Positions 1 to 6,694 of a stretch of DNA of 14,594 bases are shown here, one piece after another. The DNA is from Cyanobacteria bacterium K_DeepCast_35m_m2_023. Lineage in GTDB: Bacteria > Cyanobacteriota > Cyanobacteriia > PCC-6307 > Cyanobiaceae. The notes beneath the pieces are model-generated. The model was not told the DNA's origin and ran no database searches. It saw only the letters and a program-made list of their open reading frames with translations. The position numbers and the translations under genes are program-made. The stretch is from assembly GCA_016882345.1 (NCBI GenBank), contig VGQR01000018.1:1-14594 (forward strand), read 5' to 3'. Every line of letters starts with the position of its first letter. Position 1 is the stretch's first letter.

Positions 1-868
1 CCCCGGTCTGGCTGTGCCCCTGAACCGCGAGCAGGTCGGCCTGTTGAACGGTGTCGATGCCGCGCTCCACGCTGTCTTTCACGCCTATGGCGACCGCGGG
101 GAGACGTTGCTGACCACCACGCCAACTTTTGGATATTACTCCCCTTGTGCCCAGATGCAGGGCATGGCGATCGAGGCCATCCCCTACGTCGGCGACGACT
201 TTGGCTTCCCGCTCGAGGCGATCACGGCCGCCCTGGCTCGTGCTCCGCGCATCCTGCTGATCTGCAATCCCAACAACCCCACCGGCACGCGCCTGGCCCC
301 TGAACCGATCCTGGAGCTGGCGGCAGCGGCGCCCCAGACCCTGGTGGTGATCGACGAGCTGTACGAGGCCTTCACGGGCGACAGCGTGCTGCCCCAGGCC
401 GACTTTGACGCCACCCCCAACTTGGTGGTGCTGCGCTCGCTCGCCAAGACCGCCGGATTGGCGGGGCTGCGCATGGGCTTTGCGATTGGTGCGGCGCCGC
501 TGATCGATCGCATCAGCCGCGTCACAGGCCCCTACGACATCAACAGCGTGGCGGTGACGGCCGCCCATGCCGCCCTGGCCGATCAGGCCTACACCGATGC
601 CTACGTGGCCGAGGTCAAGCGGGCTCGCGCCTGGATGGTGGCGCAGCTGCAAGCCACCGGTGTGCGCCATCACTGCGCAGGCGGCAATTACCTGCTGATC
701 TGGCCCGATCGATCGGCGGCCGCTGTGGAGGCCGAGCTGCGCAACGCCGGCATTTTGGTGCGTTCGATGGCGGGCAAGCCGCTGATCGACGGGTCGATTC
801 GGGTCAGCGTCGGCACGCTCGAGCAGATGCAGCAGTTTTGGCAGGTGTTCAGCGCGTTGGCAGCCTGA
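1..868 (+). CDS. hisC: Histidinol-phosphate aminotransferase-like PLP enzyme (5' truncated)
   Basis: This is a fold-type I (class I/II) PLP-dependent aminotransferase. HisC converts imidazole acetol-phosphate plus glutamate to histidinol-phosphate in histidine synthesis. The reading frame is open to base 2 with no stop, so the N-terminal part lies outside the window; the GTG at 14 is only an internal codon. Numbering from that codon, NPNNPTG is at 85-91, the IDELYEAF block (PLP-binding Asp) is at about 113-120, and S-L-A-K-T followed by GLAGLRMG is at 142-154, with Lys145 as the expected PLP Schiff-base lysine. The C-terminal small domain ends with IRVSVGT, as in HisC. The visible 284 residues fit the last three quarters of a protein of about 360 residues. 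It converges with the MBL-fold gene across a 15-base tandem repeat. No other his genes are visible, so a different substrate (another aromatic or phosphorylated amino acid) is possible. The family is certain; the HisC assignment is likely. Confidence 0.8.
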   Translation, partial: PGLAVPLNREQVGLLNGVDAALHAVFHAYGDRGETLLTTTPTFGYYSPCAQMQGMAIEAIPYVGDDFGFPLEAITAALARAPRILLICNPNNPTGTRLAPEPILELAAAAPQTLVVIDELYEAFTGDSVLPQADFDATPNLVVLRSLAKTAGLAGLRMGFAIGAAPLIDRISRVTGPYDINSVAVTAAHAALADQAYTDAYVAEVKRARAWMVAQLQATGVRHHCAGGNYLLIWPDRSAAAVEAELRNAGILVRSMAGKPLIDGSIRVSVGTLEQMQQFWQVFSALAA

Positions 869-872
869 CCCG

Positions 873-932
873 GTTCAGCGCATCACCGCTCAGTACGTCA
901 CCACTCAGCACGTCACCACTTAGCGCATTACC
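873..932. repeat. Four-unit 15-bp tandem repeat over the 3' end of the MBL-fold gene
   Basis: Four imperfect 15-base units run at 873-887, 888-902, 903-917 and 918-932, each of the form (g/a)(t/c)T(C/T)AG(C/T)(G/A)C(A/G)T(C/T)ACC. The last unit contains the stop codon and final codons of the minus-strand MBL-fold gene. Read on the minus strand, the true TAA is therefore followed by three TGA codons in the same frame, each at the same place in its unit. The pattern suggests that the end of the gene was copied outward. I see no hairpin plus T-tract, so this is not an obvious terminator. Confidence 0.85.
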
Positions 933-1633
933 TCAATCACCAGGCTGTCGCCCAGCTTGCCCGGCAGGCTGAGGCTGGTGCCCAGCCGGTTGACCTTGGC
1001 GCCGGCCATGGCCTTGAGGAAGGGATCGACGCCAGTCTGGTCACAGTCCTTGGGCGGTTTGCGGCCAGCGACGTACTGCACCGGGATCACCCGGCGGGGT
1101 TGCAGCTCGCGCACCACCGCGGCGGCTTCGGCCCCGTCGTAGACCTTGGCGCCGCCACCGACGCCGATGATCAGCACGTCAGGTCGGCCCAGCAGCACCC
1201 GATCGGCGGGGCTCAGGGGGCCTGCGGTGCCCCCCAGGTGGGCGATGTCCAGGCCTCCCTGCGTCCAGCGCCAGAGCGTGGCCTGGCCAAAGCGGCGCCC
1301 GCCGAAACGGTCGTGGGGCGTGGCGACGCCTTCGATCTGCAGGCCGCCGATGCGATACGAACCCGGCTGGACCAGCAGACGGCCCCGGGCCACGGCAGCC
1401 CCCTCATCGCGCAGGGTGCTACTGGCCAGAATCACATCGGCGCTGACCCGCGGTTCGCTGAGACCGGCAGCGCAGCCCACGGCGCGAAAGGGATTGATCA
1501 GCACCGTTTTGCCGCCCCCGCGAATCAGCAGGGCACTGTGGCCATAGCTGGTGATGCTGACCCCCCCTGCCGCAAACGCGGCCGGGCTGGCCAGCAGGGC
1601 GGCCGTCAGGCTGAGGCAGGGCAGCAGGCGCAT
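920..1633 (-). CDS. Exported MBL-fold (UlaG-like) protein with degenerate metal site
   Basis: The 237-residue product has a signal peptide at about residues 1-22: a positively charged start, a Leu/Ala-rich core, and an Ala-x-Ala-type end at AAFAAG. The rest resembles the metallo-beta-lactamase fold of UlaG-like hydrolases. GHSALLI at 31-37 and the INPF strand at 46-49 match that family's GHS...DP start, a TPHD segment lies at 105-108, HLGG at 132-135, and a GGGAKVYDGAEA loop near 159-170. The usual HxHxDH metal motif after the ADVILA strand is replaced by SSTLRDE (71-77), and the late MHY histidine is replaced by Gln in PVQY (184-187). By family knowledge, two or more metal ligands are therefore missing, so hydrolase activity is doubtful. 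It is the last gene of the minus-strand run, 55 bases after trpG/pabA. The ATG start is supported by the signal peptide; no clear ribosome-binding site precedes it. The substrate is unknown. Confidence 0.75.
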   Translation of the reverse strand: MRLLPCLSLTAALLASPAAFAAGGVSITSYGHSALLIRGGGKTVLINPFRAVGCAAGLSEPRVSADVILASSTLRDEGAAVARGRLLVQPGSYRIGGLQIEGVATPHDRFGGRRFGQATLWRWTQGGLDIAHLGGTAGPLSPADRVLLGRPDVLIIGVGGGAKVYDGAEAAAVVRELQPRRVIPVQYVAGRKPPKDCDQTGVDPFLKAMAGAKVNRLGTSLSLPGKLGDSLVIEVMR

Positions 1634-1688
1634 GGCACGGCAGCACGAATCGCGACCTTAACCCAGTTCAGCCAACGGGATTGACGCG

Positions 1689-2318
1689 TCAGGGTCCACC
1701 ACTGGCTTGCTGAAGACTGGCCTGCCTAAGACTGGCTTCCCTAAGAAAATTGGCCAGCAGGTCGTGGCCGCTCTGGGTCAGCACGCTTTCGGGGTGGAAT
1801 TGCACGCCCTGCAGATGGGGGTAGTCGCGGTGCCGCAGCCCCATGATCGTGCCGTCGTCGAGCCAGGCGGTGATCTCGAGGCAGTCGGGCAGGGTCTCCC
1901 GCTCGGCGATCAGGCTGTGGTAGCGCGTGGCGGTAAGGGGATTGGGCAGTCCGGCGAACACCCCTTCACCGTGGTGCAGAACCGGAGACGTTTTGCCGTG
2001 CATCTGTTCGCCGGCCCGCACCACCTTGCCGCCGTACACCTGGGCGATGGCCTGGTGCCCCAGGCACACCCCCAGCGTCGGGATGGTGGGGCTGAGTTCC
2101 CGCAGCACCGCCAGGCAGACGCCCGACTGATCGGGATCGCCCGGCCCTGGCGAGATCAGGATCGCGGCCGGAGCCAGGGCGCGGATCTGCTCGAGGTTGA
2201 GGGCATCGTTGCGCTCGACCCGCAGCTCGGCGGCCAGGGGATGGTCTGCCGCCAGCTCGCCGAGGTACTGCACCAGGTTGAAGGTGAAGCTGTCGTAGTT
2301 GTCGAGAACCAGCAGCAT
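1689..2318 (-). CDS. trpG/pabA: Anthranilate / aminodeoxychorismate synthase glutamine amidotransferase subunit
   Basis: This class I (triad) glutamine amidotransferase hydrolyses glutamine and passes ammonia to a TrpE or PabB partner, feeding tryptophan or folate synthesis from chorismate. In this 209-residue protein, [19 protein letters not shown] starts the domain, ISPGPGDP (55-62) is the oxyanion loop, GVCLGHQAI (83-91) carries the nucleophile Cys85, and FHPES (174-178) supplies His175 and Glu177. RYHSL (132-136) is also family-typical. The last 15 or so residues are extra compared with the usual end near NFL and consist of a pentapeptide repeat ([15 protein letters not shown]) encoded by 15-base tandem DNA units. 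Sequence alone cannot separate TrpG from PabA; cyanobacterial enzymes of this type may serve both partners. It follows dgkA by 40 bases in the same direction. The product is cytosolic. Confidence 0.9.
   Translation of the reverse strand: MLLVLDNYDSFTFNLVQYLGELAADHPLAAELRVERNDALNLEQIRALAPAAILISPGPGDPDQSGVCLAVLRELSPTIPTLGVCLGHQAIAQVYGGKVVRAGEQMHGKTSPVLHHGEGVFAGLPNPLTATRYHSLIAERETLPDCLEITAWLDDGTIMGLRHRDYPHLQGVQFHPESVLTQSGHDLLANFLREASLRQASLQQASGGP
1702..1746. repeat. Three-unit 15-bp tandem repeat at the 3' end of trpG/pabA
   Basis: Units at 1702-1716, 1717-1731 and 1732-1746 share CTGGC(T/C)T, then a variable centre, then AAGA. They encode the C-terminal pentapeptide repeat of the amidotransferase. 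The unit length keeps the reading frame, so the duplication lengthened the protein without breaking it. Confidence 0.85.
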
Positions 2319-2358
2319 CGCAATCGAGGACGGTCCCCGGCGGGGATGACCGCCTTAT

Positions 2359-2808
2359 TCAAACGCCGAGCCGGGCCAGCAGGGGGGGCAGCAGCAGCAG
2401 CAGGGCGATCAACAGCGAGGCCAGGGCGGCCACCAGCACCGCTGCGGCGGCGCAGTCCTTGGCGATCTTGGCCAATGGGTGGAACTGGCGGCCGATCGCC
2501 AGGTCCACCACGGCCTCGGTGGCGGTGTTGAGCAGCTCGAGCACCAGCACCGCCGCCACGGTGAGCACCAGCACGGCGAGTCGGTCGATGCTGAGGCCCA
2601 GCCACAAGCCCAGGCTGAACACCACGGCGCCCGTGATCACATGGATGCGGAAATTGCGTTGGCTGCTGAAGCTGTAGGTCAGCCCTTTGGCGGCGTAGCG
2701 AAAACTCGAGGGCAGATCGCCGGCCACGGTCCAGGCCCCCAGGCGCCCACCACGGCGGCGGTGTGGGGCGACCTGCAGGGGCTGGTGTTGTGGAAGGGGG
2801 TTGGTCAT
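2359..2808 (-). CDS. dgkA: Prokaryotic diacylglycerol/undecaprenol kinase
   Basis: DgkA-family kinases are small integral membrane enzymes that phosphorylate diacylglycerol or undecaprenol using ATP. The 149-residue product carries the signature E-L-L-N-T-A-T-E-A-V-V-D (91-102), with Glu91, Asn94, Glu98 and Asp102 in place, and the AKDCAAAAVL segment (116-125), which matches the family's conserved AKD-x-A-x-A-A-V block. RNFRIH (51-56) is the usual amphipathic entry. Three hydrophobic spans are visible at about 57-74, 77-95 and 121-143. An N-terminal cytosolic tail of about 30 residues is longer than in E. coli DgkA. It lies 33 bases downstream of ybeY in the prfB-ybeY run. The dgkA-ybeY neighbourhood is common in bacteria and suggests an undecaprenol kinase role, but that is inference. 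ATG start. Confidence 0.9.
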   Translation of the reverse strand: MTNPLPQHQPLQVAPHRRRGGRLGAWTVAGDLPSSFRYAAKGLTYSFSSQRNFRIHVITGAVVFSLGLWLGLSIDRLAVLVLTVAAVLVLELLNTATEAVVDLAIGRQFHPLAKIAKDCAAAAVLVAALASLLIALLLLLPPLLARLGV

Positions 2809-2841
2809 GGTTGGCCCAGAGTCGAGCCAGATGCCTGCACC

Positions 2842-3450
2842 TTAACGCTGCTGCACCAGCTGGTCCTGGCGCTGCAACATTGCCGCCAGGCTGGCGTCGT
2901 CGGGGTGGTCCCAGCCCAGCAGGTGCAGCAGCCCGTGGCTGGCCAGAAACAGCAGCTCCTGCTCCAGGCTGTTGCCGTGCTCAGGGGCCTGGCGGGCGGC
3001 GGTGTAGAGCGAGATGACAATGTCGCCCAGTTCCAACGCCTCGGCGCCCAAGGCAAGCGCTGTGGGCATCGGCATGGCGGGCGCCCCGTCGATCTCAGCC
3101 TCCAGCAGGTCATCGTCCTGGGCGGCAAAGGCGAGCACGTCGGTGGGGCCGGCCTTGTCGCGCCAGTCGGCGTTGAGTTCGGCGATCTCGGCGTCTCCGA
3201 CCAGGCTCAACCCCAGGCTGTAAGCGCGGCTTTGCAGCTCGCTGGGCAGCTCGGCCTGCAGCTGGGCCAGCCAGCCGGCCAGCAGCTGTTGCCAGTGCGC
3301 TTCGGCTTGCGGGGGTGCGCACCAGGGGCCGGCGGCCGCCAGCAGCCCGGGCGCCAGATCTGGATCGGCTGAGAACGCCAGATCCAGGTCGATCACGGCG
3401 TTCTCTGCTGAGGGCCCGGCAGTGGAGTCAGCCACGCTGGCTTCAGCCAC
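2842..3450 (-). CDS. ybeY: Endoribonuclease YbeY (rRNA maturation, 16S 3' end)
   Basis: YbeY is a zinc-dependent single-strand endoribonuclease needed for 16S rRNA 3'-end maturation and ribosome quality control. The metal motif H-x3-H-x5-H is intact as HGLLHLLGWDH (His172, His176, His182). RDKAGPTDVLAFAA (97-110) matches the conserved D-K-x-T-D-V-L-x-F block, and LGDIVIS (141-147) is also typical. The product is 202 residues, longer than the usual 150-180 because of a low-complexity N-terminus of about 50 residues. The GTG at 3450 overlaps the last 8 bases of the DUF3285 gene, which suggests translational coupling. A later GTG at residue 19 (before IDLDLAF) is a plausible alternative start that would remove part of the unconserved tail. 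The product is cytosolic. Confidence 0.92.
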   Translation of the reverse strand: MAEASVADSTAGPSAENAVIDLDLAFSADPDLAPGLLAAAGPWCAPPQAEAHWQQLLAGWLAQLQAELPSELQSRAYSLGLSLVGDAEIAELNADWRDKAGPTDVLAFAAQDDDLLEAEIDGAPAMPMPTALALGAEALELGDIVISLYTAARQAPEHGNSLEQELLFLASHGLLHLLGWDHPDDASLAAMLQRQDQLVQQR

Positions 3451-3631
3451 CGGGGATCTGGGGGCGGCCCAGCCAGGCGATCAGGGTGATGAAGCCCAGA
3501 AAGCCGGCGGCGGTGAGGCCGAAGTGAAGCAGGCTCTGGCGCCCCTTGCGCACCATGTTGCGCATGGCCAGCTTGACGAAGCTGGGGTTCTCCTCGGTTT
3601 TTGGGCGACCTGCGGGTTGCGGTTCAGTCAT
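3443..3631 (-). CDS. DUF3285 small cyanobacterial protein
   Basis: The 62-residue product has one hydrophobic span (about residues 38-53, [17 protein letters not shown]) near the C-terminus, preceded by a basic segment ([10 protein letters not shown]). That pattern fits a single-pass membrane protein with a cytosolic N-terminus. Its size, the [16 protein letters not shown] block and its place between prfB and ybeY match the DUF3285 family of cyanobacteria, which has no known function. The ATG at 3631 was chosen; a GTG directly before it (3634) would add one residue. Its start overlaps the prfB stop by 8 bases and its stop overlaps the ybeY start by 8 bases, so the three genes are likely translated as a coupled unit. 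The family call rests on recognition rather than a search. Confidence 0.8.
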   Translation of the reverse strand: MTEPQPAGRPKTEENPSFVKLAMRNMVRKGRQSLLHFGLTAAGFLGFITLIAWLGRPQIPGG

Positions 3632-4800
3632 CACTTGACCCTCCGCCCACCTCGACGCCGGCGTGAAGCAGCGACTGGATGAAGGGATCCAGGTCGCCGT
3701 CCATGACGCCCTGGACGTCGGTGGTTTCGTGCTGGGTGCGCAGGTCTTTCACCATCTGGTAGGGGTGGAAGACGTAGTTGCGGATCTGGTTGCCCCAGGC
3801 CGCTTCAACGATGTCGCCGCGGATGTCGGCGATCTCGGCCGCCCGCTGCTCCTGGGCGATCACCAGCAGCTTGGCCATCAGCAGGGCCATCGCCTTTTCC
3901 TTGTTTTGCAGCTGGGAGCGCTCCTGGGTGCAGCGCACAAACAGGCCCGTGGGGATGTGCAGGATGCGCACCGCCGTTTCCACCTTGTTGACGTTCTGGC
4001 CGCCGGCGCCGCCGGAGCGGCTGGTGGTGATCTCCAGGTCCTTGTCGGGGATGTCGAGCTTGACCTCCTCTTCGATCTTGGGCATCACCTCGACGCCGGC
4101 GAAGCTGGTCTGGCGCTTGTCGTTGGCGTTGAACGGGCTGATGCGCACCAGCCGGTGGGTGCCCTTTTCGTTGCGCAGATAGCCGTAGGCGTAGCGGCCC
4201 TCGATCTCGATCGTGCAGCTCTTGATGCCCGCTTCTTCGCCCTCGCTGAGCTCGTCGACCGTGACCTTCATTTTGTGGTCTTCGGCCCAGCGCGTGTACA
4301 TGCGCATCAGCATCAGGGCCCAGTCCTGGGCGTCGGTGCCGCCGGCTCCCGCATTGATGCTGATCACGGCGCCCTCTTTGTCGTAGGGGCCGCTCAGCAG
4401 GCGCTCGAGCTCCCAGCGATCCAGATCGGCGCGCAGCAGCTGCAGGGCGCTGTGCGATTCGGCCAGCAGGTCGGCGTCGGGCTCGAGGTCGTAGAGCTCG
4501 AGGGTGGCTTCGGCGTCGTCCACGGCCCCCTGCCAGCGGCGCAGCTGCTCGAGCTGGCCCTTGACCTCGTCGAGCTGGCGCATCTTGGCCTGGGCTGCCT
4601 TCTGGTCATCCCAGAAGTCGGGCTGGGAGGCGAGTTGCTCGAGGTCCTGCTGGCGTGCGGTCAGGGCAGCGACGTCAAAGACAGTCCTGGGCTTGGCCCA
4701 GGCGGTCGGTGAGCTCGGAGAGGTCGCGCTTGAAATCGGTCAGATCAAGCGGGATCGCTGCTGCGGTGCTGGCTGCGTTGGTGGCGGGGCTGGCGGTCAC
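3624..4800 (-). CDS. prfB: Peptide chain release factor 2 with programmed +1 frameshift
   Basis: RF2 recognises UAA and UGA stop codons and triggers peptide release. The gene lies in two frames. The first runs from about 4800 to the TGA at 4677-4675; the second resumes at the GAC at 4676-4674 and ends at 3624. The slip site CTT-TGA-C (4680-4674) is identical to the E. coli prfB core, with a weaker AGGA Shine-Dalgarno-like element a few bases upstream. The joined product shows SPF (about 221-223), the RF2 codon-recognition tripeptide, and GGQ (about 266-268), the hydrolysis motif. Counted from the GTG at 4800 it has about 391 residues, some 16 more than expected before the slip site compared with E. 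coli. That GTG is the nearest usual start codon in frame and lacks a clear ribosome-binding site, so the start is uncertain. Low RF2 should raise frameshifting, giving autoregulation (known for the family). It heads the run DUF3285-ybeY-dgkA. Confidence 0.93.
4674..4690 (-). promoter_or_regulatory. prfB +1 ribosomal frameshift site
   Basis: On the minus strand the bases read AGGACTGTCTTTGAC: a short purine-rich Shine-Dalgarno-like AGGA, then CTT-TGA-C. The zero frame ends at TGA, and the +1 frame continues from GAC into the conserved RF2 body, where [20 protein letters not shown] follows. This is the standard RF2 recoding signal. The upstream element is shorter and one base further away than in E. 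coli. Confidence 0.9.
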
Positions 4801-4890
4801 TGGCGTGAGCGAGGGGTGAGCGGTGGTCTGTGGCCCAAGGCCACGAAGCTGATCTGACCGTACTGAATGGGGCGCGTCAGCAGCGGCGCG

Positions 4891-4916
4891 GTCGGTGGTG
4901 CAGGTCGGCGGTGCAG
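4891..4916. repeat. 13-bp tandem duplication
   Basis: GTCGGTGGTGCAG (4891-4903) is followed by GTCGGCGGTGCAG (4904-4916), differing at one base, then by the first bases of a third copy. The unit is not a multiple of three, in keeping with a non-coding location. Confidence 0.75.
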
Positions 4917-4942
4917 GTCGCCGGGATGGCTCGGTTGGCCAT

Positions 4943-4976
4943 GCGCAAGGTGCCAACAATGGTGTCAACCTTGCGC
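4943..4976. repeat. Perfect 9-bp inverted repeat with 16-base loop
   Basis: GCGCAAGGT (4943-4951) pairs with ACCTTGCGC (4968-4976). The 16-base loop itself could form a tiny CCA/TGG stem. It lies about 100 bases upstream of grxC and about 140 upstream of prfB. It could be an operator, a leader hairpin or chance; there is no T-tract, so a factor-independent terminator is unlikely. Confidence 0.5.
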
Positions 4977-5077
4977 AGGGTTGGGTGCGGCTTGTGCACA
5001 GCTCCTGCCCAGGGCTGGCCCGCCAAGGCGAAGGGGGACCTCTCTTTAGGATTCAGCCATTGCGGTTCCAGGGTCCG

Positions 5078-5338
5078 ATGGCGGCGAGGGTTGAGATCTA
5101 CACCTGGCGAGCCTGTCCCTTCTGTGTTCGCGCCAAGGCCCTGCTGGATCGCAAGGGCGTGGCCTACACCGAATACGCCATCGATGGCGATGAGGCCGCC
5201 CGCGCCGCCATGGCCACCAAGAGCGGCGGTCGCCGTAGCGTGCCCCAGACCTTCATCAATGGCCACCACGTGGGTGACTGTGACGACCTGCATGCGCTCG
5301 AGCGCGGCGGGCAGCTCGATGCTCTGCTGGCGGGCTGA
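5078..5338 (+). CDS. grxC: Glutaredoxin 3
   Basis: Glutaredoxins use glutathione to reduce protein disulfides and glutathionylated proteins. The 86-residue product has the compact glutaredoxin fold: VEIYTWRACPFC starts the first strand and active-site loop (Cys13 and Cys16, a CPFC variant of the usual CPYC), SVPQTFING (54-62) carries the conserved cis-proline after the V, and GDCDDLHAL (66-74) is the glutathione-binding GGxDDL-type loop. The ATG at 5078 was chosen because it sits right before the first strand, with AGGGT six bases upstream; the frame is open much further but the extra residues look non-coding. It is followed after 3 bases by gshB, which makes its co-substrate, so the two probably form one operon. 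The product is cytosolic. Confidence 0.93.
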   Translation: MAARVEIYTWRACPFCVRAKALLDRKGVAYTEYAIDGDEAARAAMATKSGGRRSVPQTFINGHHVGDCDDLHALERGGQLDALLAG

Positions 5339-5341
5339 TTG

Positions 5342-6319
5342 GTGAGCACTGCCGCAGCCGCCAGCGCTCAGTTGTTTGTGATGGATCCGCTCGAGCGGAT
5401 CAACCCGGCCAAGGACTCCACCTCGGCGCTGATGCAGGCGGCCCAGCGCGCCGGCTTGGCGGTCTGGGTCGCGACACCAGCCGATCTGTCGGCCCGCCTG
5501 GGTGAGGGCGACGCCGGTCACACGTGCTGGGTGATGGCTGTGCCGGTCACAGCGGATCCCTGGTACAGCGCTGGCGAGCCCCAGCTGCTGCCGCTGACGC
5601 AGTTTGGCGCGGTGTGGATGCGCAAGGATCCCCCGGTCGATGAGGCGTATCTGTACGCCACCCACCTGCTTGAACTAGCCGAGCGCCAGGGCGTGTGGGT
5701 GGTCAACCGGCCGGCGGCCCTGCGCGCCTGGAACGAAAAGCTCAGCTCCCTGCGCTGGAGCGCGTTGATGGCGCCGACGCTGGTGGCCAGCCGGGTTGAC
5801 GCCTTGGCGGCGTTTGCTGCCGATCAGGGCGAGGTGGTGCTCAAGCCCCTGGGCGGCCGCGCTGGTCAGGGGGTGGTGTTTGCTGCGGCGGGCACGCCGG
5901 GGCTGCGGGCCCTGCTCGAGCTGGTGACCGACCAGGAAACCCTGCCGGTCATGGCCCAGGCGTTCCTGCCCGGGGTGGCGGCAGGCGACAAACGCATCCT
6001 GCTCGTCGACGGCGAACCCCTGGGGGCGGTGAACCGGGTGCCGAGCGGTGGCGAATTTCGCAGCAATCTGGCCGTGGGTGGTCAGCCCCAGGCCACCGCG
6101 CTCAACGAGGCTGAGCGGGCGATCTGCGCGGCCCTGGCGCCGGCGTTGCGGGCCGAGGGGCTGTTCTTTGTGGGCATCGATGTGATCGATGGCCGCCTCA
6201 GTGAGATCAACGTCACCAGTCCGACCGGCATCCGCGAGGTGGAGCGCCTCGGCGGCATCCCCCTGGCCGATCTGACGATCGCTCGGCTGCTGGCCAGGGA
6301 CCCGGGGGCTCCAGGCTGA
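5342..6319 (+). CDS. gshB: Glutathione synthetase
   Basis: GshB joins gamma-glutamylcysteine and glycine with ATP to make glutathione, in the cytosol. The 325-residue product matches the bacterial ATP-grasp GshB family throughout. [16 protein letters not shown] opens the N-terminal domain; [48 protein letters not shown] (ATP-grasp glycine-rich loop) and [19 protein letters not shown] (metal and product-site residues near the C-terminus) follow in the expected order. Length is normal (about 315). GTG at 5342 was chosen: it lies 3 bases after the grxC stop, and the TTG just before it is less likely. An ATG at 5381 would cut into the conserved N-terminus. It converges with the DUF3307 gene across a 6-base gap. 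Confidence 0.95.
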   Translation: MSTAAAASAQLFVMDPLERINPAKDSTSALMQAAQRAGLAVWVATPADLSARLGEGDAGHTCWVMAVPVTADPWYSAGEPQLLPLTQFGAVWMRKDPPVDEAYLYATHLLELAERQGVWVVNRPAALRAWNEKLSSLRWSALMAPTLVASRVDALAAFAADQGEVVLKPLGGRAGQGVVFAAAGTPGLRALLELVTDQETLPVMAQAFLPGVAAGDKRILLVDGEPLGAVNRVPSGGEFRSNLAVGGQPQATALNEAERAICAALAPALRAEGLFFVGIDVIDGRLSEINVTSPTGIREVERLGGIPLADLTIARLLARDPGAPG

Positions 6320-6325
6320 AGGCCC

Positions 6326-6688
6326 TCAGCCCATCCACCAGGGTGGGGGGACGGCCAACCCCACGGCGATGAGCGTCCACAGCAGCTTGCAGCTCAGGTG
6401 CAGGGCCTGATCGCCGCGCAGCCCATAGGCGTGCTGGCATTTGCCGCGATCGATCAGCATGTGCACCAGCCACTCGAGCAGGCCCAGCCAGGCCTGCCCC
6501 GTGATCATGGCCACGACAAAGCCGTGGATGGCGCCGTGGGCCGTCAACCACCATTGCCAGGGCAGCACGCCGGATGAGTGCGGGCATTTTTCGTTGGCCA
6601 TGCGATCGCTCTGCAGAGCGAAATCGGCCACGAAATGGCCCAGCGCCAACATCACAAGAAGATTGAAGGCGCCGGCTGCGCTCGGCAT
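6326..6688 (-). CDS. DUF3307 family membrane protein
   Basis: The 120-residue product has three or four hydrophobic spans (about 8-25, 44-64 and 98-114) with embedded polar signatures: LALGHFVADFALQSDRMANEK at 15-35, H-G-A-I-H-G at 51-56, and H-M-L-I-D near 76-80. This arrangement of GH-x2-AD-x3-Q, H-x3-H and H-x2-ID is typical of DUF3307, a family of unknown function. It starts 6 bases after the menF stop on the same strand and so is probably co-transcribed with it. No role in quinone synthesis is known to me; the linkage is only suggestive. ATG start. Confidence 0.8.
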   Translation of the reverse strand: MPSAAGAFNLLVMLALGHFVADFALQSDRMANEKCPHSSGVLPWQWWLTAHGAIHGFVVAMITGQAWLGLLEWLVHMLIDRGKCQHAYGLRGDQALHLSCKLLWTLIAVGLAVPPPWWMG

Positions 6689-6694
6689 GAACCC

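Larger units (their letters stand above)
4801..5077. other. prfB-grxC divergent intergenic region
   Basis: This region of 277 bases lies between the probable prfB start and the grxC start. No homologous gene is seen in it. Frames through it are open on both strands, but their translations are Pro/Ala/Arg/Gly-rich shadows. It must hold the promoters for both directions, though I could not identify a convincing -10/-35 pair. It contains a 13-base tandem duplication (4891-4916) and a perfect 9-base inverted repeat (4943-4951 and 4968-4976). Part of it may belong to an N-terminally longer prfB frame, which is open to 4968. Confidence 0.6.

Noticed and set aside
2331..2352. GC-rich hairpin between trpG/pabA and dgkA
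   Set aside because: The stem is only 5 bases with a 3-base loop and no T-tract, and the genes continue in the same direction, so it is not a supported terminator.
3663..4712. A 349-codon plus-strand frame
   Set aside because: It is antisense to prfB and a product of GC-rich codon bias; its Leu/Gly/Ala/Val-rich translation has no domain signature.
4877..5665. A 262-codon minus-strand frame across grxC and gshB
   Set aside because: It overlaps two clear plus-strand genes and has no recognisable domain.
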